Source: Yponomeuta sedellus
Taxonomy: Eukaryota > Arthropoda > Insecta > Lepidoptera > Yponomeutidae
NCBI GenBank assembly: GCA_934045075.1
Contig: OW203732.1
Span: 14,114,201-14,178,200, forward strand
Reading direction: 5' to 3'
Length of the DNA stretch: 64,000 nt
The notes beneath the pieces were generated by a model. The model worked only from the letters and a program-made list of their open reading frames with translations, searched no databases and was not told where the DNA came from. Each line of letters starts with the position of its first letter. The first letter of the stretch is position 1. Of the stretch, positions 54,848-64,000 are shown in pieces. The translations under genes and the position numbers were made by a program.

Positions 54848-55431
54848 GTTCAGCCCATCAACTTAGTCAGTAAATTGACGGATAAGAGTGAAAAAGAGTT
54901 GCCAGCTAAAATAGTGATGTCTTTAGTCGATCGATTTGACAAGATCATTTTTTTTTAGAACTCTTCTTGGTTACAAATCACGGATGAGATAATTTTAACA
55001 CGATAATAACCTGAATAATTGTATTTCTAAATATTATATGACAATCGATTTTAATTTAGAATAAAATATCGGGTTTTAGGTTCTATACTTACTATACTAT
55101 ACTACGAATTTGACGACATTGACGTAGTATCTGAATCGCATACATGAATTATAAATGTATCTACGACATCGTCAATCAAGTAATCTAATTTCATCATTTT
55201 ATCTTCAACTTTTTTCGTGTGCTCTATACAGTCCGCCCAGCGTTGAGGTGTCACCAAATTGAAGCCATCTTCAAATAGTTTTTTGACTTCATTAATTTTA
55301 TAGCTTTTATTGCGACTTGACCCTTGACTTGTGCCCAAACCAATTCTATTGGGTTTAATTCACAATGGTAGGGAGGTAGTAGCAGAATGGTGACACCATA
55401 CTGAGCGGCAAATTCTTCCACCGCATATAGG

Positions 55432-55605
55432 CGTCTGCCTGCCATGTAAGAGGTCCTGGGATCGAATCCCGGCTGGAAACAAAAAAAAAAGGTCTTGGAT
55501 GTTTCCATGTTTGTGATTTCGTTGTTTCGGGTTTCCACGACACAGGGTATCCTAGTGTGGGGCCAGAAGCAATGTATGTGCCAGTATGTAAAATGTTATG
55601 TTATA
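55432..55605 (+). mobile_element. SINE family C inside the transposase
   Basis: A 5'-truncated head (gcgtctgcctgccatgtaag, aggtcctgggatcgaatcc), the body 'ggtcttggatgtttccatgt', 'cacagggtatcctagtgtgg' and the tail 'aaaatgttatgttatattt'. Confidence 0.85.
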
Positions 55606-55635
55606 TTTTTCATAACCAGTTTTATTTTAATTATA

Positions 55636-55785
55636 TTCTTTTTAATGCATTAACCCGTGCTAAGGACAACCTAAAATACCTATTTATAGGCTAAAAAATC
55701 CACCCATGCCGGGACTCGAATCCGCGACCTCTGGCCAAACGTGCCAGCGCCCTAATAGGCGACTCGCCGGCATCAGTTTTACTTT
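55636..55785 (-). mobile_element. SINE family B inside the transposase
   Basis: The minus strand shows a tRNA-like part with an 11-bp gap in the A-box region, then 'ttttttagcctataaatagg' and 'cacgggttaatgcattaaaa'. Confidence 0.8.
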
Positions 55786-56564
55786 GTTTATTACACGATA
55801 AGCAGACCGTTTGGATATGCCCAATATCTCAGCAGTCGTTGAAACACAATCCTCTTTTCTCGGCATATCATACGGTGATTCAAAGCTTTCTTTCCATAAA
55901 CATAATTATGTGTAAGTTTTCAATATCATTTCAAACTTTTAAGTGATTGGCGCCTCCTTTTTTTTCCTCGGGGAAAGGCTTTAATGTTTTGAAGTAGATG
56001 GTTGAGGATCTATAATTGACTCCAAGTAGATATCCAGGAGACGTAAGCCAGTAAGTAATGCAATCCACCCAAGATGAGAAGCCGAGGTCAATTGTAGTTC
56101 AATCCAATGGTAGTCCAGATGCTATCAAATCGATGTCCAAGTGAGAAGCAAAAGTCGTCAAAGAACACCAAAAACCATAAGAACATATTCACGCTACTGC
56201 AATAGAAACAGAACTGAGGCACACACAATGACACACAACATTTTAGGCCAAACTGGAATTGACGTGAAGATGGGTGTTGCGAACAACCAAAAATATAATA
56301 TCAAAGTTGACAATCACCACATTTTCTAGTAAAGAAAATTAAATAAAAGTGTCCAAAGTTATATATATCACTAAAAAAGTTTGTGTTCATCATGTCTTAC
56401 ATAGCTTTCGTGAGTTGTGGGATAAATCTATAAAATAAAAAAATTAAGCTAAGTCTATATTTTATGTCAATTGTGTACATCCCTATTATTTTTCTGTCAT
56501 AAACTGGTCACATCGCAAATGTCAATTTACTGACTAAGTTGGTGGAATTGATTATAATACAAAT

Positions 56565-56590
56565 ATGACTTAAGCCCTGGCTTAAGTCAT
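56565..56590. repeat. Perfect 12-bp palindrome
   Basis: ATGACTTAAGCC-CT-GGCTTAAGTCAT, just outside the right end of the transposon. Confidence 0.9.
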
Positions 56591-57202
56591 AGTCAGCTTA
56601 AGACATATGGCAACACCTATTATTTTCTTTATTCACACCCAACGTTCTTTAAGTACGAAATCTGGGAAACCTACTAATCTGATTTCAATATTTTTTCACA
56701 TATTTTTTGGACTATATGTTTGATTTAAATTTAAACACCTACGTAATTTCTGAAGATTCGGAGTTACCTCCAGAGGTTAATCAAATTAAATGAAAGTATT
56801 TTGTTCAAAATTATACTGATACATAGATACCAAACTACTGTAATGAGGTCCATGTTTTGATAACATCTATCGTCCACCAAAATATTCAACGCCTAAACCA
56901 TTTCATTCCTGGTAAAAATATTCTATTGTTCAAGGTTTGAGTAAAGTTCCCGAAAGTTTTAAACGAATGGTTTCTGTACCTTCACTATACAATGGCTAGC
57001 ACTCAACCAGAGGCGAAATCACTTTCGTTAAAAGGTGCAGTGAGTGAGTGACATATATCTCACTGAGAACCTGTTCCAATATACTGCAACCGTTTCAATC
57101 TGAATACTCTTAGTTTAGAAGGAAGTAACTGATAAGTTACTTAACAAGAAAATTCTTCATTCCTTCCATCGACGGGATATCTAACCCGAAAATGTAAATT
57201 CA
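56591..57202. other. Unassigned
   Basis: Nothing recognised. Confidence 0.35.
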
Positions 57203-57422
57203 ATGACGACTTCTGTGACGCAGCGGTAGCGCGTCTGATTACCATGCAATAGGTCCCGGGTTCGAACCCCGGCTGAGGACAAAAAATACCTCCAGGTTTT
57301 GGATGTTTACATGTTTGTGATGTCTTTCTAGTTCCCACGACATAGGGTATTAGGATACCCTGTGTCGTATCGTGTTAGGCCAGAAGCAATGAATGTGCCT
57401 GTATGTAAATGTTATGTTATAT
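57203..57422 (+). mobile_element. SINE family C, complete
   Basis: The head 'ctgtgacgcagcggtagcgc' + gtctgattaccatg and B box gggttcgaacccc are followed by the body with a small inverted duplication (catagggtattaggataccctgtgtcg) and the tail 'aatgttatgttatatta'. Confidence 0.85.
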
Positions 57423-57454
57423 TAATGCTCTATCTTTAGATACTGTACAAAAAG

Positions 57455-57510
57455 CTAGAGGAGTTACCACTGGACCCTGTTTACATCATCTAACATAGAT
57501 GTAAATGTCT
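57455..57510 (+). repeat. Dispersed repeat H, fragment
   Basis: 'ttaccactggaccctgttta' + catcatc resembles 61,755-61,800 (ataccactggacgctttata). Confidence 0.45.
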
Positions 57511-59924
57511 TATGGAATATATTTATTCTTGAAAAGGGTCGACCAGGCTTATGTAGTTCAAAACCATTGAAAGTGCAAAAAAATTATTCGTGTCAACTGT
57601 TTAATTCAATCTTCTTCAACTCATAGAAACCCAATGCTGAGTGTAGGTTATCTTCTAATGCACGCCTTTCATTTCAGTCTTGGACATGTCGGTTTTTATT
57701 TCAATGATGAGCTTAAAATCTACTTGTGTCACCGTCGAAGCAATGTATTTGAGCCCTGTTTAGCCCATGACGGATGCAGTGTTACAACACCGTTTATTGA
57801 GGCGCTTCAATTAATCCTAAGATCAACGACCTTCTAATCCCTCGGTGAAAGAAGAAAGCCTTTTAATCGAGCTTTTGTGTAGGTGTGTTTTGACAGGTAG
57901 TAGTTACGGTATCTGATCTAACAAGGGAACTCTTATCTTAGGCGATATAAGGGCGTGTTTCGGAAAAAGTTACTGCTGAACTATGGGTCTTATTATTTTA
58001 AGCCACTTCGTTTTGAGAAGGTTTAATCTAGATACATTGTTTCGTCTCTAATGGGAACCGGATCTTGACTTTCGGTTTCTGATGAATCTTTTGTCTTTGG
58101 GAGCTATTAATCTTAGGCTTATCCTTACTTTAAGTTGTATCAACTATGCTACCAAAGCAGCATAGAAGGTTTGTTTTAAGCTTCTTGATAAAACATAATA
58201 TCATTAATTTTAGTTTCAACAAACCTAAACATTGAGACCGAAATCCAGTAAATTCAGCTCAGTAAATTTATAGCAGTAAGTAATATTTCGATCTCTTACA
58301 TTACTATGTCTCTTACATTACTCGTCTACTGACGAGGAGCTTATATTATTTATTTTCCATGTTTCAACTCATAACATTTGGAACAAAAACATAACGATCA
58401 GTCTAAAGTATGGAAAAAAGGGAAACCTTAAAAATACCATATTATTTATGAACCTATACTATATTGCCGTCCACTAACTAAAACACAGCTGCTTTTAGGT
58501 CGTAGCTGTAGTGGAGAAAAGGCAGGCAGCGGGGAAAAAACTACACTCTGAACATCTTTTCTTAAATCATCTTAAACCTAACACATCAATTGCTATTTAT
58601 ATGATGCGATTCCATTATTGCCATGAAACACTTTAAAAAAGTTAAATTCTAGTTAGTCAAAAGGATAAAAACCTGACCAAGTAATCTACTAGTTAGCCAG
58701 TCCATCACGAAGCGTACAATTTACGTTCAAGCATGAATCAGTAGCGCCATGTAACAATAAGAACGTAATTTCCTTCCTTTAGCCGTTCGTTATACAATAT
58801 TACCGCACGCTTCAAATACTATTTCATTTAAACATTATTTAATTGAGATGTGTGTGTGTGTCCAAATTACTAGACATAAGTAACTGTATCTACTTGAACC
58901 TAGATTAATCTATCTATCTAGACATAAATAGAACCTTTCTGATTCCCTGTCGCACCAAACATCTTGATCCCCTGCCAATCTCGGCGGTCATAGAATAGTG
59001 GCCTAGGTAGGGTCAAAGATATACTTAGAAAAACGTGAAGAGTGTAAAAAAAGTATTTCAACTTTAAAAAATTACATTCTGTTTACTGAATGTCAATGTA
59101 CAATGCAGGCCCCTGCCCTTGGGCTGTAATTGGATAAAAAGGCATCGGCAAAAAAACTCCACTCGAACATCGTTTTTCAAATCACCTTAAACCTAATACA
59201 AGAGTTGCTACCTGTATCACGAGACAAGAGCTATTTACTAACTTAAGTGAAAATGCGAAACTCTGGAACACCAACTCTATCACAAGTGCATAATTTTACA
59301 TCATACCTCTTTGGGTTGGCTTTATAATTGACATATCCCCATTTTAAGACATTTTTAACAGCGCTTTAAGGTTTGTATGAGCCGAGGAATCTGTAATTAA
59401 AGAAGACAACTGGCCTAACAATGCCATACGATCGCATCTAAAATTTTATGGTGCGTGGATACAACTCCACAGCATCATTGTTACGAAATATGAACTTTCT
59501 TTCGTACTCGAAGAGAGTGATTGGGCAAGGTAAAACGTGTTTAGGAAGTTAAAGGTTTTAATTGGGCGGCCCTCAGATGTAACCTGACGTAAGTGTGAAG
59601 CATTCCATTTTCAAATATTTTGCATCAAGAACTGGCATACTAAAAAGTCGTAAAATGTACAGTGGTAAAGTTCCATTGAAACTTCATTTTAAAGGTATAA
59701 GATCCGTACATATATTGCAACAATTATAAATTAGTAATAATCACCGATTTCATTAAAAATTAAAAAACAACTTCTATAGGTATTCACCGATATCTTTTAC
59801 TTTTGTAAAAAAGTGTACGAGTAATTCGTTTTCGTTTCATGCGTAAAGAAAGGTAGGTTTCATATTTTGTAATTAAAAGAACAAATGTAACCTTTTAAAT
59901 GTAAAGTTTGCAGAGACCATAAAC
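57511..59924. other. 2.4 kb without a gene; one diverged direct repeat
   Basis: 58,500-58,620 and 59,105-59,225 are diverged direct copies (ggtcgtagctgtagtggaga / gggctgtaattggataaaaa; 'atcatcttaaacctaacaca' / atcaccttaaacctaataca). A short (tg)n lies at 58,850. No exon is supported. Confidence 0.45.
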
Positions 59925-59935
59925 TTATTAGTTTT

Positions 59936-60267
59936 AAAAAAAACCTATTTTAGAGGCTAAAAATTCCACCAATGCCGGGATTCGAACCCGCGACCTCTGG
60001 CTATCCGTGCCAGCGCTCTTTCCAACTGAGCTAATGGGCGGCTCACCGGCATCAGTGAAATTTCGAACCTCTTTACAATATTCTCTGTATTACGTACAGG
60101 CAGCGACATCTGGCTGAAGTAATTTGCAACACTTGCAGCCCCGAGTACCTACTTTGCAGTTAGGTTTAACATCGGAATGATATCGCTGTACCCACATGAT
60201 TATATTATTTTTAATGCACTAACCCGTGCTAAGGACAATTTTAAAAAACCTATTTTAGAGGCTAAAA
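59936..60267 (-). mobile_element. SINE family B dimer-junction copy
   Basis: On the minus strand it begins near the end of one unit (agcctctaaaataggttttt, 'cacgggttagtgcattaaaa'), crosses the junction (tcatgtgggtacagcgatat) and continues through a complete second unit to 'ctctaaaataggtttt'. A single 11-bp duplication, ttattagtttt, flanks the whole (59,925-59,935 and 60,268-60,278). Confidence 0.88.
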
Positions 60268-60278
60268 TTATTAGTTTT

Positions 60279-60884
60279 TGTTAAGGAATTCTCGTATCGA
60301 GTCATGGTATCGCTTAAAACTGACAGCTTGTAGGATATCAGTAGATGACGTGCTTCCGTGCAAGACGCACTTCCGGTTTTATAGACTCTGTTTTTTTACT
60401 TTATAATTCAATTACCCCTTTACCTGGTGGTAGCACAATAGTTTCTACCTTAAATTGCGCATTATTACTTATCACTTTGAAATAAAGTCCAAAACTTTTA
60501 AATAATATATACTACCTCCACCGGCCAAATCGTAATAGTCATCCCAAGCTCTTCAAATTAACTATTCTTTTGACAAAAAACAGATCCTATGTTTTTACAA
60601 CACCATTCACAGGTACGCACTTACAGGCTTGCAAAACCAAAAACATTTTTTGGAATTTGACTTCCGGATGCTTATCCGGACGTTAAAATTAGGATTAACG
60701 TCTTTATTTTAAGCACATGTAGGTATTTTTTATAGTCGTGCTCGAGTTAAGTGAGGTTAAGCTAACTTTAAGGTCACGACTGAGGTTGTTCGTTAGGAAA
60801 TAATTACCGGCCAATCAACTCTGATGCGCCGCGGTTTTATTGATGAGCTAATTGAGTGTACAGTAAATAAAAGGGTCAAATATT
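60279..60884. other. Unassigned
   Basis: Nothing recognised. Confidence 0.35.
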
Positions 60885-61035
60885 GTCAGTGAGAGACTCA
60901 GGTTCGATTCCCCGTGCGGGCATGTAACAATGACTTGGTTTTCTAAGTTATATTAATTTGTGAAGTTACAGTAGCAATACCACCGCTAACTGTGAAGAAA
61001 AACATCGTGAGGAAACCTAAGGGTCTGAGGTGTGT
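60885..61035 (+). mobile_element. SINE family E, head partial
   Basis: B box caggttcgattcccc, then 'caatgacttggttttctaag' and aaaacatcgtgaggaaacct. Confidence 0.7.
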
Positions 61036-61194
61036 TGGAATCTAAACCAACATTAAGATTTAATTTTTATTGTGGCAACACTATGTTTTTTTCTGCCTTC
61101 TTGTCTTCGACGATATTACAAGTGCACACGCACATTTTGACTTTTATTTTTATAAATAATTTAATACAGAAAAACAGACCCTAAAGCCAGTGAT

Positions 61195-61320
61195 TTCTTC
61201 AAGGTGTTCAAATACCTCAGCGCTTGAAATTCCCAATCCGCGGTGGGCACGCGTGGTAATTAAGCCCATACTCTCTCTCTCTCTCTCAGAGAGAGAGAGA
61301 GAGTACTGTGCCGGCCTGTG
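61195..61320 (+). mobile_element. SINE family E, 3' tail
   Basis: 'gttcaaatacctcagcgctt' + gaaattcccaatccgcggtg, 'gcacgcgtggtaattaagcc', then a (ct)n/(ag)n palindromic tail. It may be the separated end of the copy at 60,885. Confidence 0.65.
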
Positions 61321-61624
61321 CCAGTGGCACGTTTATAAACTAGATAAAATATTGTCATACGCATCGATACATTTTACTTATTGTACTGTACTAATGTTTA
61401 TTCCGATGACGAATTGTTACTATGATAAATAATTGACTCATAAAACAAAATAATACACTGGCATCTTTGGTTGACCAATCATTTCTACATAAAGTAGTTT
61501 CTCTAAGTATTAATGACACATTATTTTGTTATTGTACTACTTAATTGGGTTGCGGATAAAATTGGCGTCTAATTATTATACACCTAAACACTTGCGTTCA
61601 TATTTAAGTATTTAATCCATTTTC

Positions 61625-61805
61625 CTGTGGGCTAAGTCGACTAAGCTGTCAGGATGGTATAGGTGCTGGGCAAGCCTACACTATCTATAAAACCATGTCC
61701 CAGGCACTATAGCGTCGGAGTGGTCCCTTCACCCATCTAGTGAGAGAGTGAGGATACCACTGGACGCTTTATAAATCATCTCATTACGTAGATGCAAAAA
61801 GGTCA
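61625..61805 (+). repeat. Dispersed repeat H
   Basis: 'ctgtgggctaagtcgactaa' + gctgtcaggatggtatagg starts a ~180-bp repeat whose first ~40 bp recur at the window end (63,958-64,000). Confidence 0.6.
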
Positions 61806-62295
61806 ATCATCAATCCATTTTAACTACTTACTAAAATACCAACGCAACAAAGGGATCAGAAATGTCAAACTTATTCTTCAGCATGAGCGGACAACTTCTT
61901 AATATTATAGCTACCACATAATTAGAACCGATCATGCTTCTATTAGCCCACAAAACGCCGTCGAAACAACCACGAAAAGGTCAGGCTAACAGGAAGTTTA
62001 GTAAAAACCGAATCGACCGAATAATAATATAATTGTACACGAATCCTATTGAGCGTTAAACAGTTTGCGATAAACATTACCATGTGGATCGTGATTGAAC
62101 CATCAATTTGTAAACGGATGTCGACGAGAGGAAATATAAAACTTCGCGGATTAAGACAAAACAGAATCGTGTTGCCTAGCAACTTCATGTTTGTCACTTT
62201 TGTTATTTCGGTTGCCTGGCAACGAAAATCGTGTACCGTAAAATAAAGACAAACTCTATAAAGTATATCTACACTCTGATAAACATTCACATTTT
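61806..62295. other. Unassigned
   Basis: A 115-codon minus-strand frame (62,290-61,943) lacks coding character and splice support. Confidence 0.35.
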
Positions 62296-62299
62296 TTAA

Positions 62300-62749
62300 T
62301 ACAGTTGCTCAAAAAGTGGCGTATTACAGGGACGTATAGCGTGCGGGATGTGGGCTATTACACACTCGTGCTTTTTTTAGCTTTCCCGCACTCGTGCGTT
62401 TTCTTTCCCAACTGTCAAAATAATGTCTATTAAAAAGAAAAACCAACCATGAAGTTTTTACTAATAAAACTCATAGAAGTTTTTATGAGCTACTAATTTG
62501 TTTCAATATCAGATTTAATGATTTGATTGAATGAGTTAAGTTAGGTTTAATTTCATTTCATGTCATTAAATTTAATTTTCATTTCATATCAAAAAAAAAA
62601 TCTACTAAAGACTTGGCTGTATGGGCATAGTTGCCTTTGCCTACTAGAATGGGTGAAGAAAAAAAATCTCTGGTTATATTTTTGTACGGTTGGCGCCATT
62701 TTCCGAATATTTTTTCTTTATTAAATTGCTTATTTTTTTCGCAACTGTA
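62300..62749. mobile_element. 450-bp TIR element with TTAA target site
   Basis: The ends TACAGTTGC (62,300) and GCAACTGTA (62,741-62,749), with further imperfect pairing (aaaaag / tttttt), are flanked by TTAA on both sides (62,296-62,299 and 62,750-62,753). TTAA duplication is used by piggyBac and Kolobok elements. No frame is present. Confidence 0.65.
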
Positions 62750-62753
62750 TTAA

Positions 62754-63700
62754 AAATAGTCGTTCAGTACACATGCGGTACGGAACCGTCATTGCAACTT
62801 GTTCCGACTGTCAACCCTCGCCTTCGGCTGCGCCTCGGCTAGGGTAGACATTTGTCGGAACTCTTTGCAATGACAGCCTTTCCGCACTCGTAATGAAATA
62901 TACTATTTTTCGTTAATACCATATTTACACGGCACGGTCAAAATTATGTAAAAAACAAACGTATTATTTTAACGTACATTGCATTCGTTATTTTTCTCCA
63001 AAAAAGCTGCTCAGATGGAATGATGATGAATGAATGATAGTCATTCTGAGTTTAGGGGTTTTATCAATTTTTCAATCTAGGAAAATAAAAGATATTGAAT
63101 GAAATAAATAATTTCGCATTTGACGTTCATTCTGTGCTTGAGTGTTTCATTCCGAGTGAAAGATTGTATTGATTCTATTTATTACTTATTAGACACGCCA
63201 ACAGTACCTACACAGAATTAATAAACAAATTAAATAACACTTCAAATAGTTTTAGTCTTGGTCAGAGAACTATTAACGTTATGCAACTGCGTATTTGCAA
63301 GTAGGTCGATGGCATGTGCACTAGAAAATGTAAAACTTAAAAAACATACGTATTGAATTACAGAAATATAAAAAAACGTCCAGTTTCGCATTAACAAAGA
63401 GGTCGATTTCACGCTCAAATTCTGTCGCGGTATAGACGAAAAAGTTGTATTTTATGTGTAGTCACGGCCCGTCATCGAAATGCCTACATTCGTTTGTCGC
63501 GGCACGAATGCGGCATCACAAAATCTTATCTCTACAGAGGCAGAGGTTGTATAATGGTTACGTAATTATTGATGACACTGGACAGCGGCTGTTCTGTTAA
63601 GTTACCCCTTCTTTATGCTGCGTACAGTTTTATTGCAAAATCGCCCGTACTCTGACCGAGGAGAGTGCATGCCTGTAAAGGTTATTGTACTCGTACTTAC
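62754..63700. other. Unassigned, with one foldback segment
   Basis: At 62,770-62,910 'gtacggaaccgtcattgcaa' + cttgttccgac pairs with gtcggaactctttgcaatgac around the GC-rich centre 'cgccttcggctgcgcctcgg'. Nothing else is recognised. Confidence 0.4.
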
Positions 63701-63704
63701 GTAT

Positions 63705-63845
63705 TTCTAGGCCTAGGCTACACAGAAAAGACGTGGGGCGAGGGCGCGAAAAAGATGCGTCGCCTTTCCAATTTACTTTTAAACAAAAGGGACGGGACGA
63801 AACCCACACAGAAAGAATGCGGCGAGGCGCGACTTCTGTCATCTC
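63705..63845 (+). repeat. Dispersed repeat G, best copy
   Basis: 'aggcctaggctacacagaaa' + agacgtggggcgagggcgcg ... 'gaatgcggcgaggcgcgact'. The ends share gc-rich words in inverse orientation, so it may be a MITE. Confidence 0.5.
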
Positions 63846-63957
63846 GATCTAATATATTATTTAACATGGTTTATGTTAATAAAAATTTATGTCAAATAAG
63901 AATTAAGTAGATGTATATTAACATGGTCTATAATTTTTTTACGCACGTATTGACTTG

Positions 63958-64000
63958 TCTTTTCTGTGGGCTAGGCCGACTAAGCTGTCAGGATGGTATA
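63958..64000 (+). repeat. Dispersed repeat H, cut by window end
   Basis: 'gtgggctaggccgactaagc' + tgtcaggatggtata matches 61,625. Confidence 0.6.

Larger units (their letters stand above)
55102..55910 (-). pseudogene. DDE transposase (IS630/Tc1/mariner superfamily), disrupted
   Basis: The N-terminal part (about 55,910-55,780) reads KESFESPYDMPRKEDCVSTT then AEILGISKRSAYRVINKVK, a helix-turn-helix. The C-terminal part (from about 55,430) reads YAVEEFAAQYGVTI then LLLPPYHCELNPIELVWAQ-VKGQVA, the block around the last catalytic acid (the E of NPIE). One frameshift near 55,320 follows. The reading then continues NKSYKINEVKKLFEDGFNLV, TPQRWADCIEHTKKVEDKMM and an acidic tail to a stop at 55,104-55,102. 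The middle, with the first catalytic Asp residues, is missing and replaced by two SINEs. There is no function left at this locus. Confidence 0.8.
54848..56552 (-). mobile_element. Tc1/mariner-type DNA transposon, 1.7 kb, broken and invaded by SINEs
   Basis: The terminal inverted repeats share CAACTTAGTCAGTAAATTGA-C (left near 54,860; inverse near 56,522) plus a degenerate outer part. TA lies at each boundary (54,846-54,847 and 56,553-56,554). Inside, the minus strand holds an N-terminal helix-turn-helix piece and the C-terminal catalytic part of a DDE transposase, with a family-C and a family-B SINE between them. The element is dead. Confidence 0.75.

Noticed and set aside
61943..62290. 115-codon minus-strand frame
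   Set aside because: No homology, no Kozak or splice support; overlaps a frame of similar quality on the other strand.

Overview
This is eukaryotic nuclear DNA, almost certainly from a moth or butterfly (Lepidoptera). It is AT-rich and gene-poor and is packed with short mobile elements. The lepidopteran call is an inference. It rests on Helitron-like ends of the form A|TCACACTAATATTA...CTAG|T, on LINE 3' ends of the type 'cagcagtggac..gcctgacgacgacg', on an inverted-repeat family carrying 'cccgacgtttcggc', on LINE tails of the type 'acaataaag..(TATC)n', and on small introns with GT-AG borders. No prokaryotic gene organisation is present, and most open frames of 60-130 codons are by-products of repeats.

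One complete protein-coding gene can be reconstructed, on the minus strand. It has a TATA-box promoter near 11,440 and a probable non-coding first exon ending at 11,311. Three coding exons follow at 10,828-10,621, 3,913-3,812 and 3,726-3,149. All junctions are phase 1 and GT-AG, and the product is 295 residues: signal peptide, Ala/Pro linker, long aspartate runs, Ala/Glu-rich middle and a lysine-rich tail. I do not recognise it by name. Another minus-strand coding exon at 410-203 is in the same phase and encodes a lysine-rich secreted-type segment. It could be an alternative terminal exon of this gene or part of a neighbouring paralogue. Two possible plus-strand first exons were found, at 1,749-1,848 (mitochondrial-presequence-like) and 45,653-45,669 (after a GC-rich promoter-like block). 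Neither has a recognisable second exon in the window.

The rest is repeat landscape. A 5S-rRNA-headed SINE family has about 15 copies, at 0.7, 5.3, 19.7, 20.9, 22.0, 22.7, 23.1, 24.4, 27.6, 32.3, 35.1, 38.8, 42.4, 46.5 and 47.3 kb. At least five tRNA-headed SINE families are present, here called B, C, D, E and F. Family B is notable because three insertions, each with its own target-site duplication, carry a head-to-tail dimer junction. DNA transposons include a 1.7-kb Tc1/mariner-type element with a broken transposase and two SINEs inside it (54.8-56.6 kb), a PIF/Harbinger-type derivative (37.5 kb), a TTAA-flanked element (62.3 kb), a mariner MITE (37.0 kb) and a mariner C-terminus (29.8 kb). 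Foldback elements lie at 12.8, 14.9, 20.4 and 51.3 kb. Non-autonomous Helitrons lie at 5.7, 23.2, 33.5, 39.3 and 41.6 kb. LINE 3' ends are scattered, and two very long tetranucleotide arrays lie at 17.7 and 36.1 kb.

Apart from the acidic-protein gene the window has no gene set that works together. Its history is one of nested insertion, and many layers can be ordered from target-site duplications. All family assignments come from reading the sequence, not from database searches.
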